A stretch of 64,000 nucleotides of DNA from Bryoerythrophyllum caledonicum (lineage: Eukaryota; Streptophyta; Bryopsida; Pottiales; Pottiaceae): the NCBI GenBank assembly GCA_963971425.1, contig OZ020523.1, positions 18,286,867-18,350,866 of the forward strand, given 5' to 3'. Below the pieces are notes generated by a model. It ran no database searches. It saw only the letters and a program-made list of their open reading frames with translations, and was not told where the DNA came from. This document shows, in pieces, positions 12,775-25,094 of the stretch. Position 1 is the stretch's first letter, and each line of letters opens with the position of its first letter. The position numbers were made by a program, and so were the translations under genes.

Positions 12775-15127
12775 AAGTTAGGTTGTTTTCAACATTCTAA
12801 ATGTGACATTTTTATATTCTACGCAAGTGTTTGGACACTTTGCCAAAAATATGCTAAATTTAGAGTGTAAAAACAACCCCATTTGGGATCCCTCTATTTA
12901 CCTCAACAAGCATTGCCCAAGCCACAACCTTAGGTGCGTCCCACGTCTTAGTCCTTTAAGGATAAGCGACCAATTTTGTGATCGTTTGGGCACATTATTG
13001 TATGTAGCATGCGCTACGGACCACCTCCATGAATGTATCAATCTTTAGAGAAGGTAGCTGGTAGAACTTGCTACATTCAAGAATGAACCTTAAACTACAA
13101 ACTCGTTGCTTGTCCTTAACAGATTAATGGTGAGGGGGCCATGAGGTTCATTTTTTTGGCCTTCTTATTTTGGGGCTTGTAGAGGCTTTTTCATGACAAA
13201 ATTAATGTCAATTTGGGTATGTGATTTGATAGGGGCTTCACCATGGTGACTTAAACACCATTGGAGAATTTTTATTCTTTAGAAAGGGGCCCGCTAACAA
13301 ATGTAGGTAGCTTTTGTCCCCACTCCCCCCCTCCCACCCTCTTGGGCATGCACTTCGTGCAATGCTCATTAGGGGTGCTTATTGGGTTCCCCCATTCGTG
13401 ATAGTGATAGAGTTAGGCATAATATGATGAAGTTAGTGCATGTGGGTCTTGCTATCCTCAAAAGACTCTTTATTTATGATAGTAAGAAAAAATTTGTATC
13501 ACTCTTCTTGTTGAATTTAGTGCTCCTTTCATTATAAACATCATAAATTATAATATATTTATACCTAAAGTTTAGAGAAGTTAGTGGAATTTGTATAAAT
13601 ATTAGAAAATTCAATGTCTTGTGATTAAATTTTATATTTACTTAAATATTTAGAAATATCATGGATTGAAGAAAATTTTATTTATAAAGAATTTGAGTTG
13701 CCGCATTTCAAATGTTATATGTGTTCATGTTAAAAATCATTTTGGGTGTTGAGTAAGAGATCTTACTTGAAAGTAATAATTTGGCATGCAAGGGTTGAAT
13801 CAAATTCTAACCTACAATGTAGGTGTTTTAAAGACTTGTCTTAGCATGAGCTAAGAATAACAAGAAAAGAGTTCAAGAAAGAAAGATACATATTTTACTC
13901 TCAAGCTTACAAAGTTCATACTTATGACACACTTGTTAAATAGGTTATTAATAGTTTTTATGTAGTGCCACCTTACTCATTGTCAGACAAATAACTTTTC
14001 ATCTTACAAAATCCAAAAATACTTTCTTGATTTAAAGAAAACTTGAGCAATAACTTGAAAAGTCACATTGCCTTCCAAGCTATTTAACTAATGATTTATT
14101 GCTTGTCACTTTAACTAATTGCAATGGTCCCTTAAGTGTCCACTATAACATTGTAATAATTGTGATAGTTTACCGTTATCATTGTGGACATCAAAATACA
14201 AAACTTAGTTCATTTTTAGAATGGGCGTAAGTTGTTTTCATATCCAATGACCAAATTGGAATTCAAAGTTCAAAATCAAAATCTACAACCAAAATTCAAG
14301 AAAGGAAGTAAATGGATAATTATTTTAATATATAATATGCATTCCTTAACCTTCTCCACCTAGTAATTGATTCACTCCTTACATTCTGTATGGAAGGGTT
14401 GGATTCGGCATTGTAGTACCAAACATTTATTTGTTTTATAAAATAGATGTTTGATAAAATAGACATTCTAAAAAATTCAGTGAGTAAAAAATTAAAAAAC
14501 TATTTCCCAAATCATAGTGTCTATTTTTAGATCTATTTTTTGCCAATCCAATCCTGATGTAGAATAATTGACATGTAAGTTTCTTAGTGTTTCAAGAGAT
14601 GATTTGCATCTTCAAGATAATCATGCATTTTTTATGTAGCATGTCTAAATATTTTCAAATTGCATTAATCAAATAAATCACTTTATGGTGTATATAATAG
14701 AAGTCTATTGGAAGAGTTAACCACAATGTCTTATGTACATGTCTTCTATACACGTCTTCCAAATACTTGTATTTTTTTTTAAATCTTAGAAGTAGAATAT
14801 TGTACATGGAATTTTAAATACTATGATATTAGAAGTTGTTAAGGTATAAAGTGATGTAATTTTAGGCCTTGATTGTGCTACTTGGCTATGGCACAAGTTA
14901 AGTTCAGTTCAGATTGGAAACCTCTTCATTGCTTTCAAATGAAAAATAAATCAATGACATGATATCAATGATGCTTTTGTAGAGCCATTTTCTTTGTTTC
15001 AATTTTTTCCATAGTTCTTAGGGTAAAAAAGATTGTAGATACTTTAAATACTAAATAGATGATGTTAATATTCACAATAAGCAGCTTAATTTATTAATAA
15101 AAGATTATCTATATCAAGGAATTAAAA
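12775..15127. other. AT-rich intergenic DNA
   Basis: No credible gene. The longest ORFs are short chance frames. I see no complete element. Confidence 0.5.
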
Positions 15128-16049
15128 TCTATATATATAATAGGCGTCTATGTCTGTCCGTCCGCCGCTCCCGGTCACGTGACCTTTGGAATTGCCATTT
15201 GAATCAAATGTGCCTTTTGAATTGAATGTGAACTTTGAAAGAATCCTCCATATGTGCCCTTTGGAGGAATCCTTTATAGTGCCCTTTGGAGGAATCCTTT
15301 ATAGTGCCCTTTGGAGGAATCCTTTATAGTGCCCTTTGGAGGAATCCTTTATAGTGCCCTTTGGAGGAATCCTTTATAGTGCCCTTTGGAGGAATCCTTT
15401 ATAGTGCCCTTTGGAGGAATCCTTTATAGTGCCCTTTGGAGGAATCCTTTATAGTGCCCTTTGGAGGAATCCTTTATAGTGCCCTTTGGAGGAATCCTTT
15501 ATAGTGCCCTTTGGAGGAATCCTTTATAGTGCCCTTTGGAGGAATCCTTTATAGTGCCCTTTGGAGGAATCCTTTATAGTGCCCTTTGGAGGAATCATTT
15601 ATAGTGCCCTTTGGAGGAATCCTTTATAGAGCCCTTTTATTCAAATTTGGCTTATTGAGTTTTGAAATTGTATTATGTATCAAAAATAGAAAAATAAAAC
15701 CATAATTTCCAACATATTGAAACTACACAATGTACTACCTCGGGTACATAAAATAAATGATAGTTATCTAAAGACAATAACACATATATAAAATAAATAA
15801 TGGATATTTAAAGTGAATAGTAGGTATATATAGTACATAATGCATATATAAAGGATAAATTTTATTTTTGCATTTACATATGTTTATTTAACTTGGGATT
15901 GCCCCGGTCAGTTGATGACAACAGGGAATGGACTTGATTCGATTTAGATTCGATTTGAGCTCATAGGTTTTAAAATACAAAACATGCAAACATAACTTTA
16001 ACACACCACCCTCCGCTCTCCCCGTCGGGACGACGGGTACCAACCCTAG
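15128..16049 (+). mobile_element. Non-autonomous Helitron
   Basis: The 5' end is TCTATATATATAATAGGCG and directly follows an A. The 3' end is CTAG (16046-16049), followed by T, which is the expected A|T insertion site with no target duplication. Eight bases before CTAG is the diagnostic 3' hairpin CCCGTCG-GGA-CGACGGG at 16021-16037. It has no Rep/helicase ORF, so it depends on an autonomous partner. A 25-bp minisatellite fills its 5' third. Confidence 0.9.
15254..15629. repeat. 25-bp minisatellite, about 15 units, inside the Helitron
   Basis: The unit GTGCCCTTTGGAGGAATCC plus TTTATA repeats about 15 times almost without variation; one late unit has a C-to-A change (ATCATTTA). A diverged half-unit precedes it at about 15241. 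Such homogeneity implies recent unequal exchange or replication slippage. Confidence 0.97.
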
Positions 16050-18097
16050 TAGAATATAAAAAGGGTTAAAGTCATACCTCTATGTAGAGACATATCTTTT
16101 GGTGAAAAGGCGTCGAGAATAAAATAGAATTAAATGATTAATGACACTAATAGGAAAATCCTTTATCAATAGACATACCTTTTGAGAATCGATAGTATAA
16201 ATAGGCTATAAGCTTAATGATAAGAGTGACTCTTATGAACTTAGTGTTTGATTAATTAAATGCATTGATGAGTTGAATATACGTTTGTGAACTAGTTGTT
16301 AATTTCAAGTGATTAAATCTATTGAGAATAAAAAACAATAGCTTGAGGATTATTCTTATTCGATTAGTGATGAATTAGAGAATCAAATCGATTATGACTC
16401 AATGCAAAGCATATGTTATCATATGCATTCAAATATTAGGGTCAGATCAAGATTTGGACAAAATAAATACTTGGTCTATAACCTAACTTGTGTGGCTATT
16501 AAAGTTTCAACTTGATTGTTAGAAATTGATGAACCATGATTGCAATTGGATAGTTGTAATTTAATCTCATTGACAGTTCTTTAATGAATTTCCATTTATC
16601 AATACTAATTTATTTATTAGTTCATGGTTGAGACTGTATATGAATACAACTAGCTATTATAGATCCAGATACAAAAGAAGTAGTTCTAATAGTAAAGTTC
16701 ACTCCATTTGCTTTCATGCTAAATAAGGAGTATTCAAATTAGAATTGATGTCAAGTTCTTCTTTTGATATTCCAATAAAATGTATGTATATATTACTATT
16801 ACATACTTTTTATGTAAAAATTATTGATTTTTTTTTGTATCTAAAATGGTACATAAAAAGAGTGCCTAAAATCAAATGAATCAAGCAAACATGATATAAT
16901 ATAATAATTTCTTCACAATCCCAACATTGTTGCCAAACTAAGCCTTTATATATACAAACAACACACTAAAATTAGGGCTTTTCAGGATGTCTAAGATAAG
17001 TGTTAAAGGTAAATTCAACCACCATAGACTAAGAGTGTAATAGTCTTCCATGAAATGTAATAACCATTTGAATGAACGCCTAACTTTACTTTATTTTTTG
17101 ATTTTGATTAATTGTTAAACACAAAGGAGCCCAAGGTACTTGAAGGTTACAATTTTTTCATCCATTTATCTATTTAAGGACTATTTATCCAATTACAACT
17201 TAGAAACCTTGGATTTTACTCACTTGTAAGTGTTATTCAAAAGGTCTACTTCTTTAAATAGTAAAAAACTTAAGTATTTGTCAAGAGAGAGTCAAAACTA
17301 TATTACAAGTAACTACAAATAATCTAACATTTGACAAACATGATCATCTCCTATAACAAAACAAATATTGTGGGTAGACTTGGGTTTTTTCAAGATGCAA
17401 ATTTTCACCTTACAACTTGAAAATATACTCTATTAATAAAACTAAGTTTCTAGGAAACCAAAAATATTATTTTAAGAAACATATTGCCACCTTCAAAAAA
17501 AATTGGATGAACTTGTATAAAATCAAACTCTACTACTTGGATTAATTTAATTTGATACAAAATTTGTATTAAATGATGATAATCATTCCTAGATATTGTA
17601 ATTTTGATAAATATTACTTCTATGTATAACTTAATTATATGGTAAAAAACAAAGAAATACCTCAATCACAAATCTTCTTGAATAGAACTTGAGTTTTTTC
17701 ACAAATGTAGATACAATTACAAGGAGAATAATTGTTTCAAAAACATGATATTACATTTTTCAATAAAATATTATAAAATATTTTCAATGATTTACCGCTC
17801 ATAGATTTTTTTATAGATTTTTTTTAATATAAAAGGCAAGAAAGGAAAATACATGTTGGATTAAAATCTTATTTATAGTTTGAAATTAGAGAGATAAAAA
17901 TATTTTCAGGTTAATGAATATTATTTTCTATTAAATATAAAGCTAGAAATATATATCCTTTCAAACACTACTTTAAAATATTTTGGTTTATTTGGTAATG
18001 TATAGTACAACTTAAGTTCTAAATATTGTACATCATTCACCTTAAAACCATCTTTGATGTTAAATTGGATTTTAACCAATTAGCAATGTTTACCATT
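16050..18097. other. AT-rich intergenic DNA
   Basis: Very AT-rich, no supported ORF, no recognised RNA gene or repeat. Confidence 0.5.
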
Positions 18098-19084
18098 TAA
18101 CCCTTAAGAGTCCAAGTGTACTTGGGGCGTACGTTTTGGATTTTGGGCATGTACCTTTGAGTGGAAAAAATACTCCGATTCTTCTGAAAATTTTGCACTG
18201 CATTGTCCCAGATGAAATCTATGTGGGGAATTTTTCAAATATGATTTTGGACTTTATTTCAAAAGTTATTAGCCTTCAAAGGTCAAAATAGGGAGTTTGG
18301 ACTATAGGGGCAACCATGTCAATCAATGCAGTTTGAGGAGAAAAATGGAGCAGAATTTTGGGACAGAGAGGGGGAGGAAAGGAGTCCAGACTTCTATGCA
18401 TGAAGTCCAAGTGGAAAAAGCTTTGAAAAATATTGAAAGAGTCATTAAAATATTTTAAAAAAATAGCAACCAACGAGCCGTCAGCTGGCTCGCCAGCGTC
18501 TTGCGCCATAAGGGGGCCTATTGAGATTTTTTTTTTTTTTTTTGAGTTTTTTTTTAAAAATATTTTTTGGTCCAACTGCGAGGGCTGTCAACAACGGGAC
18601 AAACTGACCACCCAATTTCAAACACTGCCGTTTCCCATAATGCTTTATTTATTCCATATATTGATGAAAATTATGGATTTTACTAGTTTTAGTCTTTTCT
18701 TTTTCTAAAATTAGTGGATTTTTTTTTGAAAGTTACCACCATTGGGATTCTCAAATGCAACAACTTGTATGAAACAAACAATTTCATATCACTTATGTGG
18801 TAATTGTCATCATTTTGTACCCCCTTTCACTAAAGTATATATTTCTACATCTATTACCCCTCATATTGACCTCAAATTTTGTATGCAAATAGCTAACAAC
18901 ATATAAGTCATATTGGTAAAAGATTTGATCACATTTCAATGTAAAAACTAGAAGATATACCTAGTCAAAGTAGGCTGACCTTGTCGAGCAAGGGGGGAAA
19001 AATACTTTCCTTTGCACTTCAAACGCTATAATCTTCACATCCATGCGGTGGGTTGCAACTAAATTTATATTGTAAGTTCATGTA

Positions 19085-19649
19085 CAGTGGGGTACCAATC
19101 AAAATGTCGTTTTTGAATTCGCAGTGAGAAAAATTTCAGTACTGCCAACTTTGAAAGCCTCCTTAGAGCTCAAAAATTGGTATTTTATCACGAAATTTTT
19201 ACCAAAGAATTACCTTTAAGTTAATTACATGAATGCCAAATTTCAAGGCCAAAAGATTCACCGAAAAAAATTTATTCAAAATCTACCAACATTGGTAGCT
19301 GTGGAAATGTTTTCACTGCTGCCAACTTTGACAGCCTCCCAAAGATTGAATTATTATTTTTTGCCATGAAATTCTTGGAACCAAAACCTCTTTATGTTAA
19401 TAACATATGATAAAAATTTCAAGGCCAAAAGATCAATACAAAAAAAGAAATCCACAATCTACCAACATGTGTAGTTGTGGGAAACAATGGGGGAAACCAT
19501 TTCATTGCTACCAACTTTGACACCCTCCCAACGGTTGAGAAATTGTCTATTTACCATGAAATTTTTGGCACAACATGCTCTTTATGATAACAAAATTCAT
19601 GCCAAGTTTCAAGGTCAAAAAATTTATACAAAAAATATATTTACAATCT
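19085..19649. repeat. Left TIR with three internal direct repeats
   Basis: Three diverged units of about 180 bp follow one another. Each contains a version of CTGCCAACTTTGA.AGCCTCC (starting near 19141, 19318 and 19507) followed by ATTTCAAGGCCAAAAGAT. The other TIR (21323-21889) carries the same three units inverted. Confidence 0.85.
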
Positions 19650-20658
19650 ACCAACGTGTATGTCCTCCATTTGCCGCAATCACTGCTTGTAACCTAGAGG
19701 GCATAGAATGACATAGTTGAAGGAGCTTTGTACCATTGATTAACCTCCACTCTCTTTCAATAACTACCTTCAAGTCATCTAAGTTTTTTGGGCATATTGG
19801 GCCATGTTGCACAACATCTTTCAAAATCTTCCAAAGGTTCTCAATTGGATTGAGATCGGGAGAATTTGTAGGCCAATCGAGCTTCTCCAAAAGGTGTGTT
19901 TGTCTCCATTCTTCACATACTTTGCAACGCTGGACAGGTGCGCTATCTTCCATGAGCAATCCATGTGGCACTCTACTCATAAAATGAAGCAACTCGACAT
20001 TGTAGACCACTTCAATGAAATCCTTAGCAGAACGTCTATCTTTGGACATAAAAACAAGTTGTGACTTTTGCCCTCCAGCAAATGCACCCCAAATCATCAA
20101 AGAAGTTCTCCCACTCTTAAAAGTTGGAACTATACAACTTGATGAATAGCGCTCATATGCATTTCTCCAAACATGAACTTGTTTAGAATTTTTTCCAACT
20201 TCAAAGGTAGACTCATCTGTCCAAACAACTCTCTCCCATTCTTTTATAGTCCATCCACAATACTTTTGAGCAAATGCCAATTGTTTAGACATGTGACGAT
20301 GTGTCAAAAAAGGTTTTTTAACAGCAAGTCGACTGAAAATGCCACTCTCATGTAAGGCCTTTCGAATAGTCGATCTAGACATTTGAGTAGAACATATATT
20401 AGTGATCTCAGAGAGTGTCGAGCGACGATGAGTTTTTGAGACACGTATAATAGCACGGACATCTCTATCACTAAGCTTTTTAGCATGACTTCCACCACAA
20501 GGTTTGCACTTATAGGTTCCATCTTCTCGAAATTTCTTCACTATCCTCTGAAGTGTTCTAACATGGACTCTAACAATAGCTGCAATGTCAACTCCAGTCT
20601 TCCTTGCCTCACTCAAACCTACTATGCAAGCACGAGTTTCATCTGAAATAGCCATCAC
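19648..20658 (-). CDS. Tc1/mariner transposase, full length
   Basis: 336 residues, uninterrupted, the normal size for the family. It cuts and inserts its element at TA. The N-terminal half has helix-turn-helix DNA-binding segments (a first one around residues 15-45 and a second around 75-110, SRSTIRKALHESGI). The catalytic domain shows the first Asp in RVVWTDESTF, a second Asp in LLMEDSAPVQRC and the Glu in WPTNSPDLNPIENLW, a DD34/35E-type arrangement. The second motif is unusual: Tc1 proteins normally have QDNAP.H, here EDSAPVQ, though the Asp itself is kept. The C-terminus ends GGHTRW like intact relatives. It starts at MMAISDETRA; the second Met is equally possible. Confidence 0.93.
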   Translation of the reverse strand: MMAISDETRACIVGLSEARKTGVDIAAIVRVHVRTLQRIVKKFREDGTYKCKPCGGSHAKKLSDRDVRAIIRVSKTHRRSTLSEITNICSTQMSRSTIRKALHESGIFSRLAVKKPFLTHRHMSKQLAFAQKYCGWTIKEWERVVWTDESTFEVGKNSKQVHVWRNAYERYSSSCIVPTFKSGRTSLMIWGAFAGGQKSQLVFMSKDRRSAKDFIEVVYNVELLHFMSRVPHGLLMEDSAPVQRCKVCEEWRQTHLLEKLDWPTNSPDLNPIENLWKILKDVVQHGPICPKNLDDLKVVIEREWRLINGTKLLQLCHSMPSRLQAVIAANGGHTRW

Positions 20659-21322
20659 TCAGTGACCATGATTTAGCCTTCACTTAATCACCATGATCCA
20701 GCCTCACTCACTGAGCACATATATATCCTCACTCAGTCATTAGAAAAAAAATCTCACATACCCTCAATCACTCACCATCATCATGCCTCACAGCCTTCAC
20801 TCATTCACCAGACCTCACCAATCACCACATGTATGTTATAACCTCACTCACTCTTAAAGAAAATCTTACATACCTCCATATATCCTCAGACACTCATCCC
20901 ATGCCTCATCCACTCAGTTATCACATAGCCTAGACTTACTCAGTTAACTCATCTTTCATGCACTCAATCACTCATGTTTACAAAGTTTCAATCCTGTGCT
21001 TAGAAAATAATCACCCATCACTTGCTTCTCTCATCATCCCACATCCCACCTCCTATAATGCTCTATTGTAAATGCAAGCATTCTTATTGAGAGGAAAAAG
21101 CTTCTTCATGCATATATGGTCTCCAATTTTTAAACAAGTGCAGTCTTTGAGATGTGACAAGTGCACACAACTAAATTCGGCTATCCTTGATTTTTTTGAG
21201 AAGCATTTATGATTAGAGATTGCATCATTTGGAGAATTTCGATCTAGAAGCATGATTGTCTGACATACTTCAACAATTTCAATGTCTTTAATAAAAGGTA
21301 TCTCATAGCTATACACATTGAA

Positions 21323-21889
21323 AGATTGTAAATATTTTTTTTTGTATAAATTTTTTGACCTTGAAATTTGGCATGAATTTTGTTGTCATAAAGAGCATGT
21401 TGTGCCAAAAATTTCATGGTAAATAGACAATTTCTCAACCGTTGGGAGGGTGTCAAAGTTGGTAGCAATGAAATGGTTTCCCCCATTGTTTCCCACAACT
21501 ACACATGTTGGTAGATTGTGGATTTCTTTTTTTGTATTGATCTTTTGGCCTTGAAATTTTTATCATATGTTATTAACATAAAGAGGTTTTGGTTCCAATA
21601 ATTTCATGGCAAAAAAATAATAATTCAATCTTTGGGAGGCTGTCAAAGTTGGCAGCAGTGAAAACATTTCCACAGCTACCAATGTTGGTAGATTTTGAAT
21701 AACTTTTTTTTGGTGAATCTTTTGGCCTTGAAATTTGGCATACATGTAATTAATTTAAAGATGATTATTTGGTAAAACTTTCGTGGTAAAATACCAATTT
21801 TTGAGCTCTCAGGAGGCTTTCAAAGTTGGCAATACTGAAATTTTTCTCACTGCGAATTCAAAAACGACATTTTGATTGGTACCCCACTG
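21323..21889. repeat. Right TIR of the Tc1/mariner element
   Basis: Inverted copy of 19085-19649 with few differences, including the same three internal direct-repeat units, so the copies are young or homogenised. Confidence 0.9.
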
Positions 21890-22024
21890 TACATATCTAT
21901 TTTAAGACTGTACGGTTAAAAGTCTAAAATTAGATTTTTAATGTTAGATTTTGTTGCCACTTGTTGATGATGGCAGTTTTGAAGTGTTTTATGAGGAAAA
22001 ATGCCTTGGGCTTTTAGGGGTTAA

Positions 22025-22636
22025 GTGGTTTTACCCATTCCCGATAGTACTAAAATTTCTTCAAAAGCTGATCCAACGGGAGGTTCCATCGGTTGAACTC
22101 GTGCCCCGGTCGCATAACATCTCGTAAACCCATCATTTCATAAAACCTTGTGCTAATAGGAGAACGACACATGGGACACACCGATTGTCTCATAGAACTT
22201 TCAGAAAGTTATAACCTTTGAGAAACGTTGGTTTTGGGTTGCATGTATCATGTATGACAGTTCACTCCGAATCCACAAAGTGTGACGAGAAGATATTGAA
22301 GGGCAATCATCCTTCTTCCACTTCCAACGCCCAGTCAATGTCATTGCCCTTTCCGTTCTCCCGGTAATAGTTGGTGCGATCCATCATCTCCGCCACATCG
22401 CCTCAAATAGTGATCTTTGTAGGATCACGCCTAGCTTCTCCAACTATACTCTTGAATCTCTATAACGAGGCCTCCACAAGTTCCCCCAATGCTTTTGATT
22501 CAGCACCATACTTTTTAAGATTATGTGCTGCTTTTGAGACCATTGTTTCTCTGTCCTGAAGGCGATGAACCCAACCCAACCAAGGCATTGTGTTCTCATG
22601 GCATGGTGTGTAATCCATTGATTTCAACGTCCTCCG
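22025..22636. other. Intergenic DNA
   Basis: No gene supported. This is probably flank or 3' sequence of the TE gene that ends at 22637. Confidence 0.35.
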
Positions 22637-24355
22637 CTATGACTCCAACTCTGCTTGTGCCTCATCTCTCTCCCTATTTGCCACCTCCAACTTCTGTAAC
22701 ACCATTTCTATATCTTCCCCCTTGGCTTCCATGACGTGCTCCTTTCCCTCCTTCTTTGACTGTACTTGGCTGCAACCAATCTCTGCTGCGAGTCCAACAG
22801 AAGAAGGTTGAGATGGTCCTTCCTCAATCTTCGGCACATTATCCATTTCATCATTTTGTGGATACTTGGAAAGAAAAAGACTGTCCGAGGTACGAGTGGA
22901 ACTATCAACCGCTACCACTTCCACCTCACATTCCTCCACATCCGTTGTTTTCTTTCTTGAACCTTGGATGTTGGTCCGACATCCAGATTCCAAACATTTT
23001 ACCTTCCTCTTGTACTCCTCCAATTCCTTTACTAACCCTTTAGTAATGGCCTGGTTTTTCTCGGCCTGAGCTTCCAACTCCATGATGAATTGTATACTTT
23101 CCACCTTTTCTTCTAGCAATGGCTTTATAGTTGAAGCCATCTTCTCAAAATCAAGAGCAGATTCTAGCATACTTGGAGTCCAGCTTGGAAAAACTTCATC
23201 CATTTTTACAAAACTTCGAGCCGTAGCTGAGAAAACCGTTGCCCCACGCTTCACAGTCTCTGCAACATGGAGTATTTCAATTATTTGGCTTGTATTTGCA
23301 TCACGCCTTGACTTCATTCCCTCTTCATTCGCGTGTGTAACACCATTTTTCCCTACCGTTGCTTTAGCCCACTCCATAGTGAAGTCGAGTAACTCCTTCA
23401 ACTCATCCTTGTATGGCATTTTTGTCAGCATCCATGTGTTGGTAGATATGACATTCTCCGCCGTCATGGAGTCAATGATGTGTGGTTCTAATCTTATTGG
23501 CATTGCAGTACTTGGCTCAACATCACTTGTCTCCTCGGTGATACTCTCTAGGATTTGAACCTTTGCAATTGAAGGTTTCACACACTCTATGGTCTTAATT
23601 GGAGAAACTGTGGACAATATGTTGGTCACCACGTTCTCCAATTTCTCCTATGACTCCGGTTCAACCGTCATAGCATCCAAACGCTCCTTCGAACATTCAA
23701 TGTCATCCGGTTGCTCTTTTGAACATTGAATGCCATCATGCCTTATTTCTGTCGTTGGAGGCACATCTTGTATCTTAGGCTTTTGACGCCGTAGACTACT
23801 CCCATGGGTTCTCTTTTTCAGTTGTTCCAAAACATTCTTTGTGGCAACTGATTCCTGATTATATAAATCAGGAATATGCTTATGTGTCCTCGCGATCCTA
23901 AGTAGAAACTGCGCAGTAGTTGGGAAAGTGGTCCAATCCACCTTCTTCTTTAATATCAACTCAGTATAAACCATTGATATCAAGCTGTAATTAAACAACC
24001 CCTTATTTCTTGGACAATCCCCAAATAAAGCCCGCCATACCTCCTCAACTCAATGAATGAAATGATCATCCTCGCAGAGCTAGGGCCTGCACGCAAAATC
24101 CCTAGTCTGACTCTCGAGGCATTTTTTTGGCCACATTTTATCAACGTGATACATCTTTACGTACTTCTTGCACCTTTTAAATGTCCAAAAATCTTTCATT
24201 TCCGCTTTCCAATTGTACTCTGCCTTAATGCCTTCATTACCCAAAATCTCCCACTCCAAACTGTGAGTAGCTCCTTTATGTTTAATCCTCTTCTTTGAGC
24301 CCGCGTTTCCACCCAAGCCTAGGTCTCTATGCGCCGTCACCTCTTCCGCCGACAT
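22637..24355 (-). pseudogene. TE-family gene, copy A (unknown protein), interrupted by stops
   Basis: One minus-strand frame runs 24355-22637 with stops at 24080-24082 (TAG), a TGA shortly after, and 23648-23650 (TAG). The N-terminal part has a basic segment and CKKYVKMYHVDKMWPKKC. The middle has VYTELILKKKVDWTTF. The C-terminal 330 residues are acidic with coiled-coil character (KELEEYKRKVKCLESG, VANRERDEAQAELES). The first two blocks are similar to copy B at 29623-30120 (CKKNVKMTHLMKLWPR and VWAEIVLHKDVDWRTV), so both belong to one dispersed family. No catalytic motif is recognised. A GC-rich motif island lies directly upstream. The function is unknown. Confidence 0.55.
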
Positions 24356-24526
24356 GGTAGCTATTGTATTTACGAATATACTCACAAGATTTGCCTTGTT
24401 CTTGTATGAACACCGCAATGTAATGTAAATAGAGTGCATCGTGTAGCATGAATGGACCCCCACTACTTCACCAAATAGGAGCAGCAAGTACTTATGCAAT
24501 TGCAGCACATCCAACCTAGATAGAGA

Positions 24527-24670
24527 AGGGTGGCGGTCGGCTTCTATAGGAGGAGGATGGCCAAACCTAGAGCCGTGGCCGTCCAATGCGGCGGTCGGCC
24601 AATGGTAGTCGGTCGGGCCGCCTCGGGTGGACGGCCGAGGCAACCGCAAGACGTAGCGGACGGCCCGACC
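24527..24670. promoter_or_regulatory. GC-rich motif island 1 (GGACGGCC type)
   Basis: Three exact GGACGGCC/GGCCGTCC words occur at 24577-24584, 24629-24636 and 24658-24665, plus GCGGTCGGCC variants, within about 140 bp. The surrounding DNA is strongly AT-rich. The island sits upstream of copy A. A regulatory role is inferred from density and recurrence at 29225-29450 and 63670-63990. Confidence 0.6.
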
Positions 24671-25094
24671 ATCTGCTTGTTTGTTTTTAATTTTTAATTT
24701 TTGATTTTAATTTTAATTTTGAAAAAGCAAAAATACTCCTTCCTTTTTAATATGCATCCAGAAAAGGAATTTTGTCAAATAAATTAAAAGAAAATCTTTT
24801 TTCCAATAGTTAAAATAGGAAGAGGAATTTAAAGTTGCATATATTTGGAAAAAAACTCTCTTTTATTTTAGACCTTTCAAAAATAAGAGAAAAATGAAAA
24901 CTCTCATGAAAATAGAAAAAATACTCTTATTTGTTTTTAAATTTTAAATGGAATAAGGAAAGAAAACGTATTAAGTAATTATGTGATACATATTTTTCAG
25001 ATTTCTTTAAACTAGGAAAGAAACAATGACAAAGGCTTGACATATGTGCTTCTATAATTTTTAGTTGAGCCTTATGAAAATTTAAGGGCTAGTT

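Larger units (their letters stand above)
19085..21889. mobile_element. Complete Tc1/mariner element with long TIRs
   Basis: The left end is TA|CAGTGGGGTACCAATC and the right end GATTGGTACCCCACTG|TA, giving the expected TA target duplication (19083-19084 and 21890-21891). Inverted repeats of about 565 bp run 19085-19649 and 21323-21889. It is 2805 bp long and holds one intact transposase gene whose stop codon lies at the inner edge of the left TIR. Confidence 0.95.
18102..22020. mobile_element. TTAA-flanked element hosting a nested Tc1/mariner
   Basis: The left end is TTAA then CCCTTAAGAGTCCAAG; the right end inverted is TTAA then CCCCTAAAAGCCCAAGG. The ends are imperfect inverted repeats bounded by TTAA on both sides (18098-18101 and 22021-22024). 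The unrelated 2.8-kb Tc1 element at 19085-21889 sits inside, so the original element was about 1.1 kb. piggyBac affiliation is inferred from the TTAA site alone. Confidence 0.5.

Noticed and set aside
15254..15629. Regularly spaced repeats resembling a CRISPR array
   Set aside because: The 25-bp units are contiguous with no unique spacers; the setting is a plant Helitron. It is a minisatellite.
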